64,000 bases of DNA from Fen-1058 sp964398185 (GCA_964398185.1 CAYNML010000018.1:14042-78041), one strand, 5' to 3'; shown: positions 40,678-50,256, counted from the first letter of the stretch. Translations and numbers: made by a program. The notes: generated from the letters alone by a model not told the origin.

Positions 40678-40869
40678 AGGAATTTCTGAATTCTGATTTC
40701 TGATTGTTGATTGACGAGTGGCTGCGACAACGGGTTGAGTTTAGCACAGGCGCGAGAATGCTTCAACCTCGCAGGCGTTTAGCCAGACCTGGGTACCATT
40801 TCCCTCCCCCGTCAAACATGCTAACCTGCTTTTGTTTTGGCGCAAGTGATCCTTTTGAGGAGGATAAAC

Positions 40870-41553
40870 ATGCGACCTGTCAGAGTCAAAAAGCTGATAA
40901 ATTCTCATGCTGTAATCATGGCCGGAATGATCGTTGGTCTGACGTTAATAGCAACCGGCATTGCGCAGGCGCAAGATGATAGAGCATGGGCGTATGGTTA
41001 TATTATCGTGCCAAATGTAAGGGGTCTTCGTGCCCAGATTTGGACTGCAGAACCTCCGGCAGCTATGCCATGGACATCTTCTCCTTTGGGTATATGTGAT
41101 GTAACTGCTTGCAACAGATTGGTGGAAACAGGCTGGATTACGGGAACCTGGGTACCAGGTGGATCAGGATTACAGCAATATGCCGTATGGACGGAAAATG
41201 GTGTTGATTATGAAGATTATAATTTAGGCCCCGATCTTCTGCATAATCGGTGGTATAGTTTCAAAGTCTTGTATAGCGCCAGTGCAGGACGTTGGGAAGC
41301 CTGGCTGGACAATACTGTCGTTTGGTTTCGGTACAGCTTGGGCTGGACAAGTGGTACTTATGAACCAATTGGCGGTGAGAACAATTCTGCCAATGGGTGG
41401 ATGGGGGTTGTAGTTTACCATCCTGAATACAAGATCAACCAGGGTTGGACGCTTTACAACTATGCTAATCGTTATATGGGAGGCGGTGGTTGTGTGATTC
41501 GAGCCTATGACTATGGGCATCATGCTTATGGTCCTGCTTCTTCTTGTCCTTAA
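40870..41553 (+). CDS. Hypothetical secreted protein
   Basis: ATG 40870 has the strong RBS GAGGAGG. The 227-residue product has a long signal peptide (HAVIMAGMIVGLTLIATGIA, cleavage after AQA). The mature part is rich in Trp, Tyr and Gly (RWYSFKVLYSASAGRWEAWL, WTSGTYEPIGGEN) and looks like a beta-sandwich of the concanavalin type, possibly binding carbohydrate. Two or three cysteine pairs (CDVTAC, CVIRAYD...SSC) fit secretion. Base composition is lower in GC than in its neighbours. It precedes a second exported protein on the same strand. I do not recognise the family. Confidence 0.65.
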   Translation: MRPVRVKKLINSHAVIMAGMIVGLTLIATGIAQAQDDRAWAYGYIIVPNVRGLRAQIWTAEPPAAMPWTSSPLGICDVTACNRLVETGWITGTWVPGGSGLQQYAVWTENGVDYEDYNLGPDLLHNRWYSFKVLYSASAGRWEAWLDNTVVWFRYSLGWTSGTYEPIGGENNSANGWMGVVVYHPEYKINQGWTLYNYANRYMGGGGCVIRAYDYGHHAYGPASSCP

Positions 41554-41591
41554 GCGCCATCTCAAGTTTAGCTTGTCATTGGAGGTCAATC

Positions 41592-42125
41592 ATGAAGATT
41601 CAACAGCGTTTAGGCCCAGTTTTGCTGATAACCGTTACTGTGATTTTTACTACGACATTGGTGGTTATGGCATCTGATTCTAATCCGCCGTTTGATCTGC
41701 CCCTTCCCCCCACACCCGGACCAGTTCCTACTTACGCGCCAGAGCAGCTGAAGCGTGAGGGAACTCCGATCGAGAATCGCGAACAGGCAATCAAGCTCGC
41801 CTTGCAGGTTGATGCGCAACGGGCAGTACGTGCTGAGCCGCTTACGTATGAGAAAGTTATCTCTGTCCCAACGCTCCTTGAAGTAGAGCAAGTCGCTACA
41901 CGGCAAGAGGCAGCTAATAGATACGGAGCAGGTGGATACGTTGACACCGCGGTCGCTGCAGAACCTGTGTGGGTGATCAAGATCAACGGCAAAGCAAACA
42001 TCAGGAAAGTTGGGCTCAATACCGGGAAATCGTCTGAAGCAACTAATGTCACTTATATCTTTTCGCAAAAGACGAGCCGCTTGTTGAGCGTCATCATTGA
42101 TCGGCGTCCACCCACGCAGGAATAG
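41592..42125 (+). CDS. Hypothetical exported protein
   Basis: ATG 41592 has GGAGG upstream. The 177-residue product begins with a signal or anchor (LGPVLLITVTVIFTTTLVVM), then a proline-rich stretch (PFDLPLPPTPGPVPTYAP). It ends with a small beta domain, PVWVIKINGK...VTYIFSQKTSRLLSVIID, that recalls a PepSY-type fold. It lies 38 bases after the 40870 gene, so the two form an operon closed by the terminator at 42154. Function unknown; partnership with the 40870 product is likely. Confidence 0.6.
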   Translation: MKIQQRLGPVLLITVTVIFTTTLVVMASDSNPPFDLPLPPTPGPVPTYAPEQLKREGTPIENREQAIKLALQVDAQRAVRAEPLTYEKVISVPTLLEVEQVATRQEAANRYGAGGYVDTAVAAEPVWVIKINGKANIRKVGLNTGKSSEATNVTYIFSQKTSRLLSVIIDRRPPTQE

Positions 42126-42153
42126 TCCTTGTCAGCGCATCAAGTTTGTTATA

Positions 42154-42181
42154 AGAGGCCCAGCCAAGCAGCTGGGCCTCT
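42154..42181 (+). terminator. Classical Rho-independent terminator
   Basis: AGAGGCCCAG (42154-42163), an 8-base loop and CTGGGCCTCT (42172-42181), then TTG. It is unrelated to the dispersed terminator families. Its 3' end abuts the -35 of the next promoter. Confidence 0.9.
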
Positions 42182-42210
42182 TTGATGTAGTAGCTGCGTG
42201 ATGCTATACT
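42182..42210 (+). promoter_or_regulatory. Promoter of the OB-fold protein gene
   Basis: TTGATG (42182-42187), a 17-base spacer and TATACT (42205-42210). The start would fall near 42217, giving a ~70-base leader with a GGGAGG-containing stretch before ATG 42287. Confidence 0.65.
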
Positions 42211-42286
42211 TAGGCCATTCTGACTTTCTCGGTTTCTCGCCTCCCTAAATATCACGAAACCCCAGGGAGGGTAACAAGGAGTCACC

Positions 42287-44404
42287 ATGTCCTCCACCTG
42301 TCCCAGCTGCGGACGCGACGCCAGAACCAACGAGATTTGCCCGCACTGCGGAGCTGACTTGAAACGCCGCATCAGAGTGCGTACCTTCGGCATCATCTCG
42401 ATCGTGGTGGCTGTGGTCGGTGTGGCGATCTTGTTGTTCTTCGCTACACGCGCGCCGGTGCCCACCGTTAAAGTCAGCGACATCGAATCGACGTCTAACT
42501 ATGCCTACGTGCAGCTCAATGGCGTGGTGTCGCGCGGCCCCAACTACAATCCCGACTCGCAATCGATCACCTTCTGGCTGCGCGATGAGACCGGCGAGAT
42601 CATGGTCAGCGCATTTCGCGATCAAACGCAGGAACTCATCGCCGCCGATCGGGTGCCCGCGCCCGGCGATGCGATTGCGCTGCACGGCACGCTGCGCGTG
42701 CGCGAGGGATCGCCGTCGCTGACGATCGATGCCGCGGACGCGGTTAAACTCACGCGCGCGACTGAGGCGGCAGAAGAGCGCCCGATCGGATCGATCACGC
42801 CCGCCGACGATCTGAAAGGAGCGCGCATCGTCGGCGTGGTGCGGAAGATCAACGAACCGTATACCGGCCTGAAGTTGATCACACTGCGCGATGCCACCGG
42901 CGCGATCGACGTAGCGCTGCCCACTGATTTCGAAGCGGCCTTCGGCGCGACGCCGCCGATCACGATCGGCCAATCGATTCAAGTCTTGGGCGCCGTCACG
43001 AAATTTGAAGACACGCCGCAGCTCACCGTGCGGCGCGGCGCCGACATCACGCCCCTGGCCGACGCGGTGGCGCTGGCCAAGTTTGTGCCATTGGCGGAGA
43101 TCACGGAAGCGCATGCGGGCCGCTGGGCGCGCACGCAAGGCGAGATCAGCAAGGTGTCCGTCGGCGACAAGAACACCAAGCTCACCCTGAGCGACGGCGA
43201 CCAGCGCCTCATCGTGTTAATCTGGCCCGACGCGTGGGCCGTGCTGCCACAGGCCGATTTTCAACCCGGCGCTGAGTTATCCGTACAGGGTGAAGTCAGC
43301 GTCTTCCGCGGCGATCTGGAAATTGTGCCCGAACTGCCGTCCGATCTGGAAGTCATGGTGCGCGCTGCGCCTGTCACGGCCCAGGCCAAGCCGATCGGTT
43401 CGATCACGCCCGACGATGTGAAGTCCCGCGTCGTCACGCAGGGCACGATCGAGAAAGCCACCCGCTTCAGCTCCGGCTCGCGCTACGACTTCAGCGATCC
43501 GTCCGGCGCGATCATCCTGCTGGTGTGGAACAGCGACATCGATCCACAAAAGCAGCAGGAAGTCTTCAAGGTCGGTGCGACGCTGTCGGTCACGGGCGAG
43601 ATCGACGAGTTCAACGGGCAGCTGGAGATCGTGCCGCGTTCGCTGGAGGATGTGGTCCCGATCGCCGCGTATGCGGACCTGCCGGAACCGACCGCCACGT
43701 CTGCGCCTGAAGTGACGCCAGCGCCGACCGCGGACGTCGAAACGACACCGACCGTCGAACCGACGCAGGCCCTGGCGGCGACCAACACCCCTCGCCCTAC
43801 GGAAGAATCGGCCCCTCCTGCCAATGTCGTGCCCCTCAGCGCCATTACCAAAGACAATGTCGGACAGACCTTCACGGTGCGCGGCAAAGTCGTGGACACG
43901 TCGAGCTTCTCCGCGGGCTTCAAGTTCGTGCTGGACGACGGCACCGGCCGCATGCAGTTGACGCTCTTTGACAGCACGTACCGCTTCGTGCCGAATCGCG
44001 CCGGGCTGAATCTGGGCGCGGACGTGCAGGTGACGGCTGAAGTCACCGAATTCCAGGGCGTGCAGGAATTGCAGCCGGATTCAGGCCGCGACGTGCAGAT
44101 CATCACGCCGGGTTCGTCGGCGGGCGTGCCGGTGACGAAGATCAATGAACTGGGCAAGCCCGGCGAACTGGTGGCGATTGAAGGCGCCATCACCGACGTG
44201 AAAGGCTTCTCGTCCGGCGCGAACGTGTTTGTCGACGATGGCACGGGCAATGTGCGCGTGACACTGTTCAACAACGTGCTGGCTTACGTCCCGCAAGATC
44301 GACTGGTTCCCGGCGCGGCGGTGCGCGTCTACGGCAAGCTCGGTGCGTTCGGCGGCGCGCTGCAGATCGTCCCGGCGCTGGGTTACGACGTGATTTTTAA
44401 ATGA
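42287..44404 (+). CDS. Zinc-ribbon, membrane-anchored protein with multiple OB-fold repeats
   Basis: A 705-residue protein. Residues 5-24 form a zinc ribbon (CPSC...CPHC), then one transmembrane helix (about 35-57), so the bulk should lie outside. The long outer part holds six tandem OB-fold domains of the tRNA_anti/BOF kind, each with an xVxVxGxVxxVxxxxxGxxFxLxDxTG pattern (for example RVTLFNN...YGKLGAFGGALQIVP). A threonine/proline-rich linker (about 466-507: TATSAPEVTPAPTADVETTP...) splits four from two domains. OB-folds usually bind nucleic acid or sugar, so surface DNA binding or adhesion is possible. No homologue is known to me by name. A PD40 lipoprotein gene follows within 25 bases. 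Confidence 0.8.
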   Translation: MSSTCPSCGRDARTNEICPHCGADLKRRIRVRTFGIISIVVAVVGVAILLFFATRAPVPTVKVSDIESTSNYAYVQLNGVVSRGPNYNPDSQSITFWLRDETGEIMVSAFRDQTQELIAADRVPAPGDAIALHGTLRVREGSPSLTIDAADAVKLTRATEAAEERPIGSITPADDLKGARIVGVVRKINEPYTGLKLITLRDATGAIDVALPTDFEAAFGATPPITIGQSIQVLGAVTKFEDTPQLTVRRGADITPLADAVALAKFVPLAEITEAHAGRWARTQGEISKVSVGDKNTKLTLSDGDQRLIVLIWPDAWAVLPQADFQPGAELSVQGEVSVFRGDLEIVPELPSDLEVMVRAAPVTAQAKPIGSITPDDVKSRVVTQGTIEKATRFSSGSRYDFSDPSGAIILLVWNSDIDPQKQQEVFKVGATLSVTGEIDEFNGQLEIVPRSLEDVVPIAAYADLPEPTATSAPEVTPAPTADVETTPTVEPTQALAATNTPRPTEESAPPANVVPLSAITKDNVGQTFTVRGKVVDTSSFSAGFKFVLDDGTGRMQLTLFDSTYRFVPNRAGLNLGADVQVTAEVTEFQGVQELQPDSGRDVQIITPGSSAGVPVTKINELGKPGELVAIEGAITDVKGFSSGANVFVDDGTGNVRVTLFNNVLAYVPQDRLVPGAAVRVYGKLGAFGGALQIVPALGYDVIFK

Positions 44405-44428
44405 CCAATGAACAATGACAAATGACCA

Positions 44429-45340
44429 ATGAGCAAACGAACATGGTTGTTCGTGGCCGTGTTGCTGTTGGTAGGCTGCGGGCCGGAGGGGTACGCGCGG
44501 ATCGATCCGGGCGGCGAGTACGCCTATTCCAATCCGGCGTGGTCGCCTGATTCACGGCAAATCGCTTATACGCGCTGCGCGCTCTACGATCAGGAGAAGG
44601 GCCGCAACCTCGCGGGCTGTGAGCTGTTCGTCATGACCGTCGCCGATCGCGCAACCCGGCAGTTGACGGACAACGCGGTCTATGACGGCCAGCCCAGCTG
44701 GTCGCCCGATGGGACGCAGATCGTTTATCGGCGGGCAGAGAACGCCGGGGACAGTCTGCGGGTGATCACCGTGGACGGATCAGGCGATGTCGAACTGCTG
44801 GCGTGTCCGCGATCGTGCCAACTGCCGGCGTGGTCGCCGCGCGAGAATCTGATCGCGTTTCAGATGATCGAAAGCGCCGCGAGCCAGGACGCGCCGTCGA
44901 ATCTGTATCTGATCCGATCGGATGGCACAGCGCGGCGGAGATTGACGCAGAACGGGTCACCGGTGGCGCATCCCCGCTGGTCGCCGGACGGAACCGAGAT
45001 CGTCTTTCACCGCGCCGCCGATCAGCCGATTCGCACGATCGGGGTGGCCACGGGCGCAGAACAAGCGTATGCGACGAATGAGGTGCGCGGCATCGATGAG
45101 CCGATCTTCACGCCCGACGGATCAGGCCTCGTGTTCTCGGCGTATGGAGCGGGACAGGGCACGCGCTTGTACCGGCTTGATCGGGCGAGTGAAACGATCG
45201 AGTTGTTGTTGGCCGCCGCCGACGATTATCCACGGGAGATGAAAGAACCGGCCTGGTCGCCAGACGGCAAGCAGATCGTGTTCAGCGCGTATTACGAGAA
45301 GTTGTATCTGGCCGATTGGGAGCAGACGCGCGTTAAGTAG
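44429..45340 (+). CDS. PD40/TolB-like beta-propeller lipoprotein
   Basis: A 303-residue lipoprotein: MSKRTWLFVAVLLLVGCG puts the lipid cysteine at 17. Six or so WD40-like PD40 repeats follow, with PAWSPDSRQIAYTR, SWSPDGTQIVYRR, RWSPDGTEIVFHR and AWSPDGKQIVFSA, forming a TolB-type propeller. It may scaffold protein contacts at the membrane surface. The leader (44402-44428) carries short AATGAC direct repeats and no clear RBS, so start assignment is less sure. It probably shares a transcript with the OB-fold gene. Confidence 0.85.
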   Translation: MSKRTWLFVAVLLLVGCGPEGYARIDPGGEYAYSNPAWSPDSRQIAYTRCALYDQEKGRNLAGCELFVMTVADRATRQLTDNAVYDGQPSWSPDGTQIVYRRAENAGDSLRVITVDGSGDVELLACPRSCQLPAWSPRENLIAFQMIESAASQDAPSNLYLIRSDGTARRRLTQNGSPVAHPRWSPDGTEIVFHRAADQPIRTIGVATGAEQAYATNEVRGIDEPIFTPDGSGLVFSAYGAGQGTRLYRLDRASETIELLLAAADDYPREMKEPAWSPDGKQIVFSAYYEKLYLADWEQTRVK

Positions 45341-45350
45341 TACATTCGCA

Positions 45351-45449
45351 CGTCATGCCCGAGTGCTGTAATCGGGCATCCAGATCAATGCACGGTAGAT
45401 TTCGCCTGCTGAGCGACTGGATTCCCGCCACAAGCATGCGGGAATGACG
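45351..45449. repeat. CATTCCCGC / GGGCATGAC element, single copy
   Basis: CGTCATGCCCGAGTGC...GGGCATCCAG, then CTGGATTCCCGC...GCGGGAATGACG, between the PD40 and TctA-like genes. Confidence 0.8.
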
Positions 45450-45517
45450 TTCTGCAGTGCATGATGTTACAGTCGCGCAAAGTTGCCAATCATCCATTCC
45501 ATCTTCATGGATTGTCT

Positions 45518-46837
45518 ATGGACTTACTCGCTTATCTCCTGATTGCCGTTCTTGGTGCATTGATCGCTTCGCTGTTGGCGCTGATACCTGCGCTGCACGT
45601 CTACAATGTCATCACGCTGGCCTTCCTGTTTGCAGGCGGCCTGCAAGCGTGGCTGCACCCCGATCAATTTGCGATGCTGCTGCTGGGGATGATCACCGGG
45701 TACGCGGTGCTGTCGGTCATCCCGTCCATCTATCTCGCTGCGCCCGATGAGACCTCGGCCTTCATCGTGCTGCCGGGGCAGAAGTGGCTGCTGGAACGGC
45801 GCGGTTACGAAGCGGCGATCTTGACCGGCGCGGGATCGTTGTGCGGCGTGATCGTGCTGGTGCTGCTCAGCCCATTCCTGACGGAAGTGGCGCGTGCTTT
45901 GCGCATCGTCCTCGCGCCGCATTTCGGCTGGATTCTCGCGGCGATCAGTCTGTTCATGCTGATGTCGGAATGGCCCAAGGCGGGCGATCGCGGCCCAACG
46001 AACTGGGCGCGCTTTCGCGCGGCGTGGTCGCAGTTGGCCGCCGGGCTGTTGACGTTCTTCCTGTCCGGCCTGCTGGGCATCATCTTGATGTATCGCAACT
46101 TCCTGCCGGTCGAGACGGCCTTCGCCAGCTTGCTGCCGGCCTTCATCGGCCTGTTTGCGATCCCGATGGTGCTGACGAATCTGATCATGGGCACGCGCGT
46201 GCCGCCGCAGCACATCAGCACCTCGATCGATCTACAGCCGTCATTGTTGCTGCGCGGGACGTTTGCCGGATCGCTGGGCGGGTTGTTTGCGGCGTTCTTC
46301 CCGGTGGTGACGGGCGGCATTGGCGGTTTTCTGGCGGGGCACGCCACCGCCCAGCGCGACGAGCGCACGTTCATCGTGTCGCAGGGCGTATCGAAACTGG
46401 TGTATTACGCGGGCGGTTTCCTGCTGTTCTTTTTGCCGGGCCTGCATCTGGCGCGCGGCGGCATGGCCTCGATGGTCAGCACCCTCTACACGCCGGGCAC
46501 ACCGCAGATGTACTATATCGCGGTCGCGGCGTTGGCCGTCTCCGGCGCAGTGAGTTTCCTGCTGTTGATTCCGTATTCACGCTTTGCCGTGCGCTTTCTG
46601 GCGCGGCTCGATTATCGCATCGTCAACATTGGCACGTTGATTATCATTCTCGTCGTGCTGCTATGGACGACGGGGCTCACCGGCTTGTTGATCGCCATTC
46701 CCGCGACGGCGATCGGCTCGATCCCGTCGTTCTTCGGCACGCGGCGCATGAACTGCCTCGGCGTGCTGCTGGTGCCGATCACGTTGAACATGGCGGGCGT
46801 GGGGCCGGAGATTGCGAGGTTGTTGGGGTTGGGTTGA
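45518..46837 (+). CDS. TctA-like tripartite transporter permease
   Basis: ATG 45518 (MDLLAYLLIAVLGALIASLL) gives 439 residues and about eleven hydrophobic segments. It resembles TctA/DUF112 permeases: an N-terminal ALIPALHVYN loop where TctA has GxxPG, a GMITGYAVLSVIPSIYL segment and a matching second-half GTFAGSLGGLFAAFFPVVTGG repeat. The second-half repeat supports inverted-repeat topology. No TctB or TctC gene is adjacent, so it may work alone or with remote partners; the substrate is unknown. No RBS is obvious. Its last ~480 bases are duplicated at 49778-50256. Confidence 0.8.
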   Translation: MDLLAYLLIAVLGALIASLLALIPALHVYNVITLAFLFAGGLQAWLHPDQFAMLLLGMITGYAVLSVIPSIYLAAPDETSAFIVLPGQKWLLERRGYEAAILTGAGSLCGVIVLVLLSPFLTEVARALRIVLAPHFGWILAAISLFMLMSEWPKAGDRGPTNWARFRAAWSQLAAGLLTFFLSGLLGIILMYRNFLPVETAFASLLPAFIGLFAIPMVLTNLIMGTRVPPQHISTSIDLQPSLLLRGTFAGSLGGLFAAFFPVVTGGIGGFLAGHATAQRDERTFIVSQGVSKLVYYAGGFLLFFLPGLHLARGGMASMVSTLYTPGTPQMYYIAVAALAVSGAVSFLLLIPYSRFAVRFLARLDYRIVNIGTLIIILVVLLWTTGLTGLLIAIPATAIGSIPSFFGTRRMNCLGVLLVPITLNMAGVGPEIARLLGLG

Positions 46838-46912
46838 AAGCAAAGGGCCTGAACCAACGGCTCACTCAACACGACTAATAGATATCGATCTTTCAGTCAA
46901 GGAGAGGATACG

Positions 46913-49777
46913 GTGAATAAAAACGACAGAACATCCAGCTACATTCTGAGCTCGTTAGCGAAAGTGCTGCTGATCACGTTGATGACAGGGCTGTTGTCCG
47001 GTGTGCAACCGATCCTTGCGGCCCGGGGGATGCTGGCAACGGCCGGAAACCTGGGCGTGTTCACTTCGGGGGAACGCGTAGGGCCAATCGCGGGTGTCGA
47101 GAACCAGATCAGCGGGGAAACCGTGGTGATCGAGCCAGCGGGGAGTGCCACCTGGCAAGAAATGCTGGACGCCGAAGCGCAGAATCCCCCCGTAACAGGT
47201 ATCCCGTCGGTGGTACCTTACATGCCGATGCCTGGGCCGCATGAACTGCTGGGCCCACAGGGGCATTCCGTCAATGGCGAAACCATGACCGCGGCGCCAG
47301 CCGGCACGGTGGAGTGGCAGGAGATGGTGAACGATGAAGCCACTCATCCTCTCGAGCCAGGCACACCGCAAGTGGCGCCTTTTATGCCGATGCCTACGCC
47401 CCGCGAACTGTCGGCAGTCGACAACGGCGCAACTTCGTTTGCCGCTGGCCCGCTGGCGCCTCCCGGAACGGTCCACAGCTTTCTCGGACTGGACGACAAT
47501 AACATATCCATTCCACCTGATACGATGGGCGCAGCCGGGCCAGATCACCTGCTGGTCATGCTCAATACTCAGGTGCGCATCCAAAGCAAAACAGGTACCA
47601 CCCTCAACACTGTCAGTCTGAGTACCTTCTGGACCAGCGGAACGGGCCTCAGCGGTAGTCCCTTTGACCCCAAGGTGGTGTACGATTCACTCTCTGGTCG
47701 TTGGCTAGCGACGGTGGATGCGAATGCACAATCGACCACCTCAGCGGTCTGGTTTGCCATCAGCGCCACCAGTGACCCAACCGGCAGCTGGACTTTCTAT
47801 GCCTTCGATGCCGACGCGGCCAATACCTACTGGGCCGATTATCCTGGCTTTGGAATGAACTCCACCTGGATCGCCATTACCAATAACATGTTTACAATGG
47901 CAGGCGCATTTGGCGGCGCCAAGATGTGGGTGATTGACAAGTCCTCCGCGCTGACGGGCGGACCATTGACGACAACCGTTTTCGCCATGGGGTTTGATAC
48001 CGCGGGCGGGTACTCTGGATTTACTCTGAAACCTGCTGAGACTTTCGACGCAGCTGAGACCACTCTGTACATCATGGACGGCAACAGATACGCGATTGGC
48101 GGAGTGGGGCTGCTCCGGCTATCAAGGATTACGGGTTCAGGCGCATCGCCCAGTTGGGCAGTTGTTCCCAATGACTCTACTGGTTACGTGGGAACCGGGT
48201 GGTTCCTTACACCGGCAACTTACAATGTGACTCAAATCGACGCCGATCAACTGGGGACAACAACCGATGTGGAAACAAATGATCCGCGGATATTAAATAC
48301 CGTCTTCCGCAACGGACGCCTCTGGGCAACCCATTCAGGCGGCTATCCTCGCACCTCGACGGCCGATCGAACAGTTGCAGTGTGGTATGAAATTGATCCC
48401 GCGGTATCATCAGCGCCTGTTGTTCAGTCGGGAGTGGTTGACAGTGGTGCCGGCACTCACCATTTCTTCCCCAGCATCTCGGTGAATGCCAATAATGCGG
48501 TGGCTCTTGGTTTTTCGTACTCGGATGCAACGCAGTATGTCGAGGCTGCCTACACTGGACGCGAGTCCAGCGACCCAGCCGGCACGATGGGCGCCGTGAC
48601 AACCTGCAAAGCGGGCGAGAGCAGCTACTCAAAATTCTTCAGCGGAACCCGCAACCGTTGGGGAGACTACAGCGCAACCGTGGTCGATCCGGTCGATGAC
48701 CTGACATTCTGGACGCTGCAAGAATATGCGGGAACGAATGTAGGGCCCGGCGTCAACGATGGCCGCTGGGGAACCTGGTGGTGCCGTGCCCAAGTGGGCA
48801 ATTTTTGGCAAGGCGATGATGCGACGAATCCTACCTTGTGGAACGTGGCCGCCAACTGGAGTTCAAACACCGTGCCTACCTGCGCCACTGATGCGGTTAT
48901 TCCCACCACCCCGATCGGAGGCGTTTTCCCCACGGTCAATGTCAACGCAAGCGTCCGCAATCTTACCATCGCGGTGGGCGCCACCATCAATATGAGTGGC
49001 AACACGCTCACTGTCTGCGGGAACTGGGACAATAGCGGCACCTTTAACAGCACGGGCGGCACAGTCAACTTCAACGGGGGTACGACTCAGAATGTAACCG
49101 CCAACACGGCGACCGCTTTCACCAACTTGACGGTCAGCAGCGGGACGACGCTGGTTGAAACAGTGACCGCGGATAACGCCACCGTCAACGGCGCTTTAAC
49201 GAACAACGGCCGCATCCGGAAGGCAAAGTTCGGTCTCGCTGCGGGCAGCACGAACTTTGGCCTCACCAGGGCGGCGATAAATATCACGACCCTTGGTGAC
49301 TTGCGCACGTTGCAGGTCGATCGAGTCGGCAGCGCGCATCCAAACGAAGACAGCAATGGGGGCGGTGCTGATATGCTCAACACCTACTATGCCTTGACCC
49401 CGGATGCAACCAACCAGAGTTTCACCTTGAACTTGTGCCTGAGCTACACCGACGCGGAACTGGCAGCTGCCCTCGCGGTCTCCAATGAAGCGAATTTGCG
49501 CCTCTGTCGCTGGACGGGAAGCGAATGGAATTGCCCCGCGCGCAGCGGCAGCAGCAGCACGGCGAATAATACCGTGTGCGCCGCCGGCGTGAATACTTTG
49601 TCCGATTGGACCATTGGCGAAACCGGACCCACCGCCGTCACGATGGAAAGTGTGAACAGTCGGGCGGATGCGCGAGGATCCCGTGATGCACTCCTGGTGA
49701 TCCTGGCTGTGTTGACGGGCGGCGGCTTGGCGCTTGTCTGGGGGGTGCGGCGCGTGACAGGACCCAAAGCACGCTAG
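46913..49777 (+). CDS. Large secreted, C-terminally anchored surface protein
   Basis: A GTG start at 46913 with AAGGAG upstream. The 954-residue protein begins with a signal peptide (SLAKVLLITLMTGLLSGVQP). Two ~44-residue tandem units follow, each with ISGETVVIEPAGSATWQEM-type sequence and ending in PYMPMPGPHEL / PFMPMPTPREL. The central domain (IPPDTMGAAGPDHLLVMLNT to about 600) is a beta-propeller-like region seen in secreted proteins. From about 640 a beta-solenoid with repeated NxTVNG and LTVSSGTT turns follows (G8/autotransporter style). A transmembrane helix and basic end (VILAVLTGGGLALVWGVRR) anchor it. It lies between two copies of the TctA-like 3' end. Confidence 0.8.
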   Translation: MNKNDRTSSYILSSLAKVLLITLMTGLLSGVQPILAARGMLATAGNLGVFTSGERVGPIAGVENQISGETVVIEPAGSATWQEMLDAEAQNPPVTGIPSVVPYMPMPGPHELLGPQGHSVNGETMTAAPAGTVEWQEMVNDEATHPLEPGTPQVAPFMPMPTPRELSAVDNGATSFAAGPLAPPGTVHSFLGLDDNNISIPPDTMGAAGPDHLLVMLNTQVRIQSKTGTTLNTVSLSTFWTSGTGLSGSPFDPKVVYDSLSGRWLATVDANAQSTTSAVWFAISATSDPTGSWTFYAFDADAANTYWADYPGFGMNSTWIAITNNMFTMAGAFGGAKMWVIDKSSALTGGPLTTTVFAMGFDTAGGYSGFTLKPAETFDAAETTLYIMDGNRYAIGGVGLLRLSRITGSGASPSWAVVPNDSTGYVGTGWFLTPATYNVTQIDADQLGTTTDVETNDPRILNTVFRNGRLWATHSGGYPRTSTADRTVAVWYEIDPAVSSAPVVQSGVVDSGAGTHHFFPSISVNANNAVALGFSYSDATQYVEAAYTGRESSDPAGTMGAVTTCKAGESSYSKFFSGTRNRWGDYSATVVDPVDDLTFWTLQEYAGTNVGPGVNDGRWGTWWCRAQVGNFWQGDDATNPTLWNVAANWSSNTVPTCATDAVIPTTPIGGVFPTVNVNASVRNLTIAVGATINMSGNTLTVCGNWDNSGTFNSTGGTVNFNGGTTQNVTANTATAFTNLTVSSGTTLVETVTADNATVNGALTNNGRIRKAKFGLAAGSTNFGLTRAAINITTLGDLRTLQVDRVGSAHPNEDSNGGGADMLNTYYALTPDATNQSFTLNLCLSYTDAELAAALAVSNEANLRLCRWTGSEWNCPARSGSSSTANNTVCAAGVNTLSDWTIGETGPTAVTMESVNSRADARGSRDALLVILAVLTGGGLALVWGVRRVTGPKAR

Positions 49778-50256
49778 ATGGCCGCACGTTCATCATCTCG
49801 CAGGGCGTGTCGAAGCTGGTGTACTACGCGGGCGGCTTTCTGCTGTTCTTTTTGCCGGGCCTGCATCTGGCGCGCGGCGGCATGGCCTCGATGGTCAGCA
49901 CCCTCTACACGCCGGGCACACCGCAGATGTACTATATCGCGGTCGCGGCGTTGGCCGTCTCCGGCGCAGTGAGTTTCCTGCTGTTGATTCCGTATTCACG
50001 CTTTGCCGTGCGCTTTCTGGCGCGGCTCGATTATCGCATCGTCAACATTGGCACGTTGATTATCATTCTCGTCGTGCTGCTATGGACGACGGGGCTCACC
50101 GGCTTGTTGATCGCCATTCCCGCGACGGCGATCGGCTCGATCCCGTCGTTCTTCGGCACGCGGCGCATGAACTGCCTCGGCGTGCTGCTGGTGCCGATCA
50201 CGTTGAACATGGCGGGCGTGGGGCCGGAGATTGCGAGATTGTTGGGGTTGGGTTGA
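49778..50256 (+). pseudogene. Duplicated, truncated 3' end of the TctA-like permease gene
   Basis: The sequence matches 46358-46837. The first ~65 bases differ at several positions, mostly third codon bases, and the rest is identical except for one base near the end (gcgagattg versus gcgaggttg). It encodes only the last ~150 residues, from SKLVYYAGG onward, with no start region of its own. Sequence after the stop is unrelated to that after the first copy. It is probably a by-product of the insertion of 46913-49777, or a graft of a second allele. Confidence 0.8.

Noticed and set aside
45784..46878. 364-codon + strand frame overlapping the TctA-like gene
   Set aside because: Out-of-frame shadow; the permease frame has clear membrane segments and a paralogous second copy.
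49807..50256. Second TctA-like protein of 149 residues
   Set aside because: It lacks two thirds of the permease and begins at an internal GTG; treated as a truncated duplicate.
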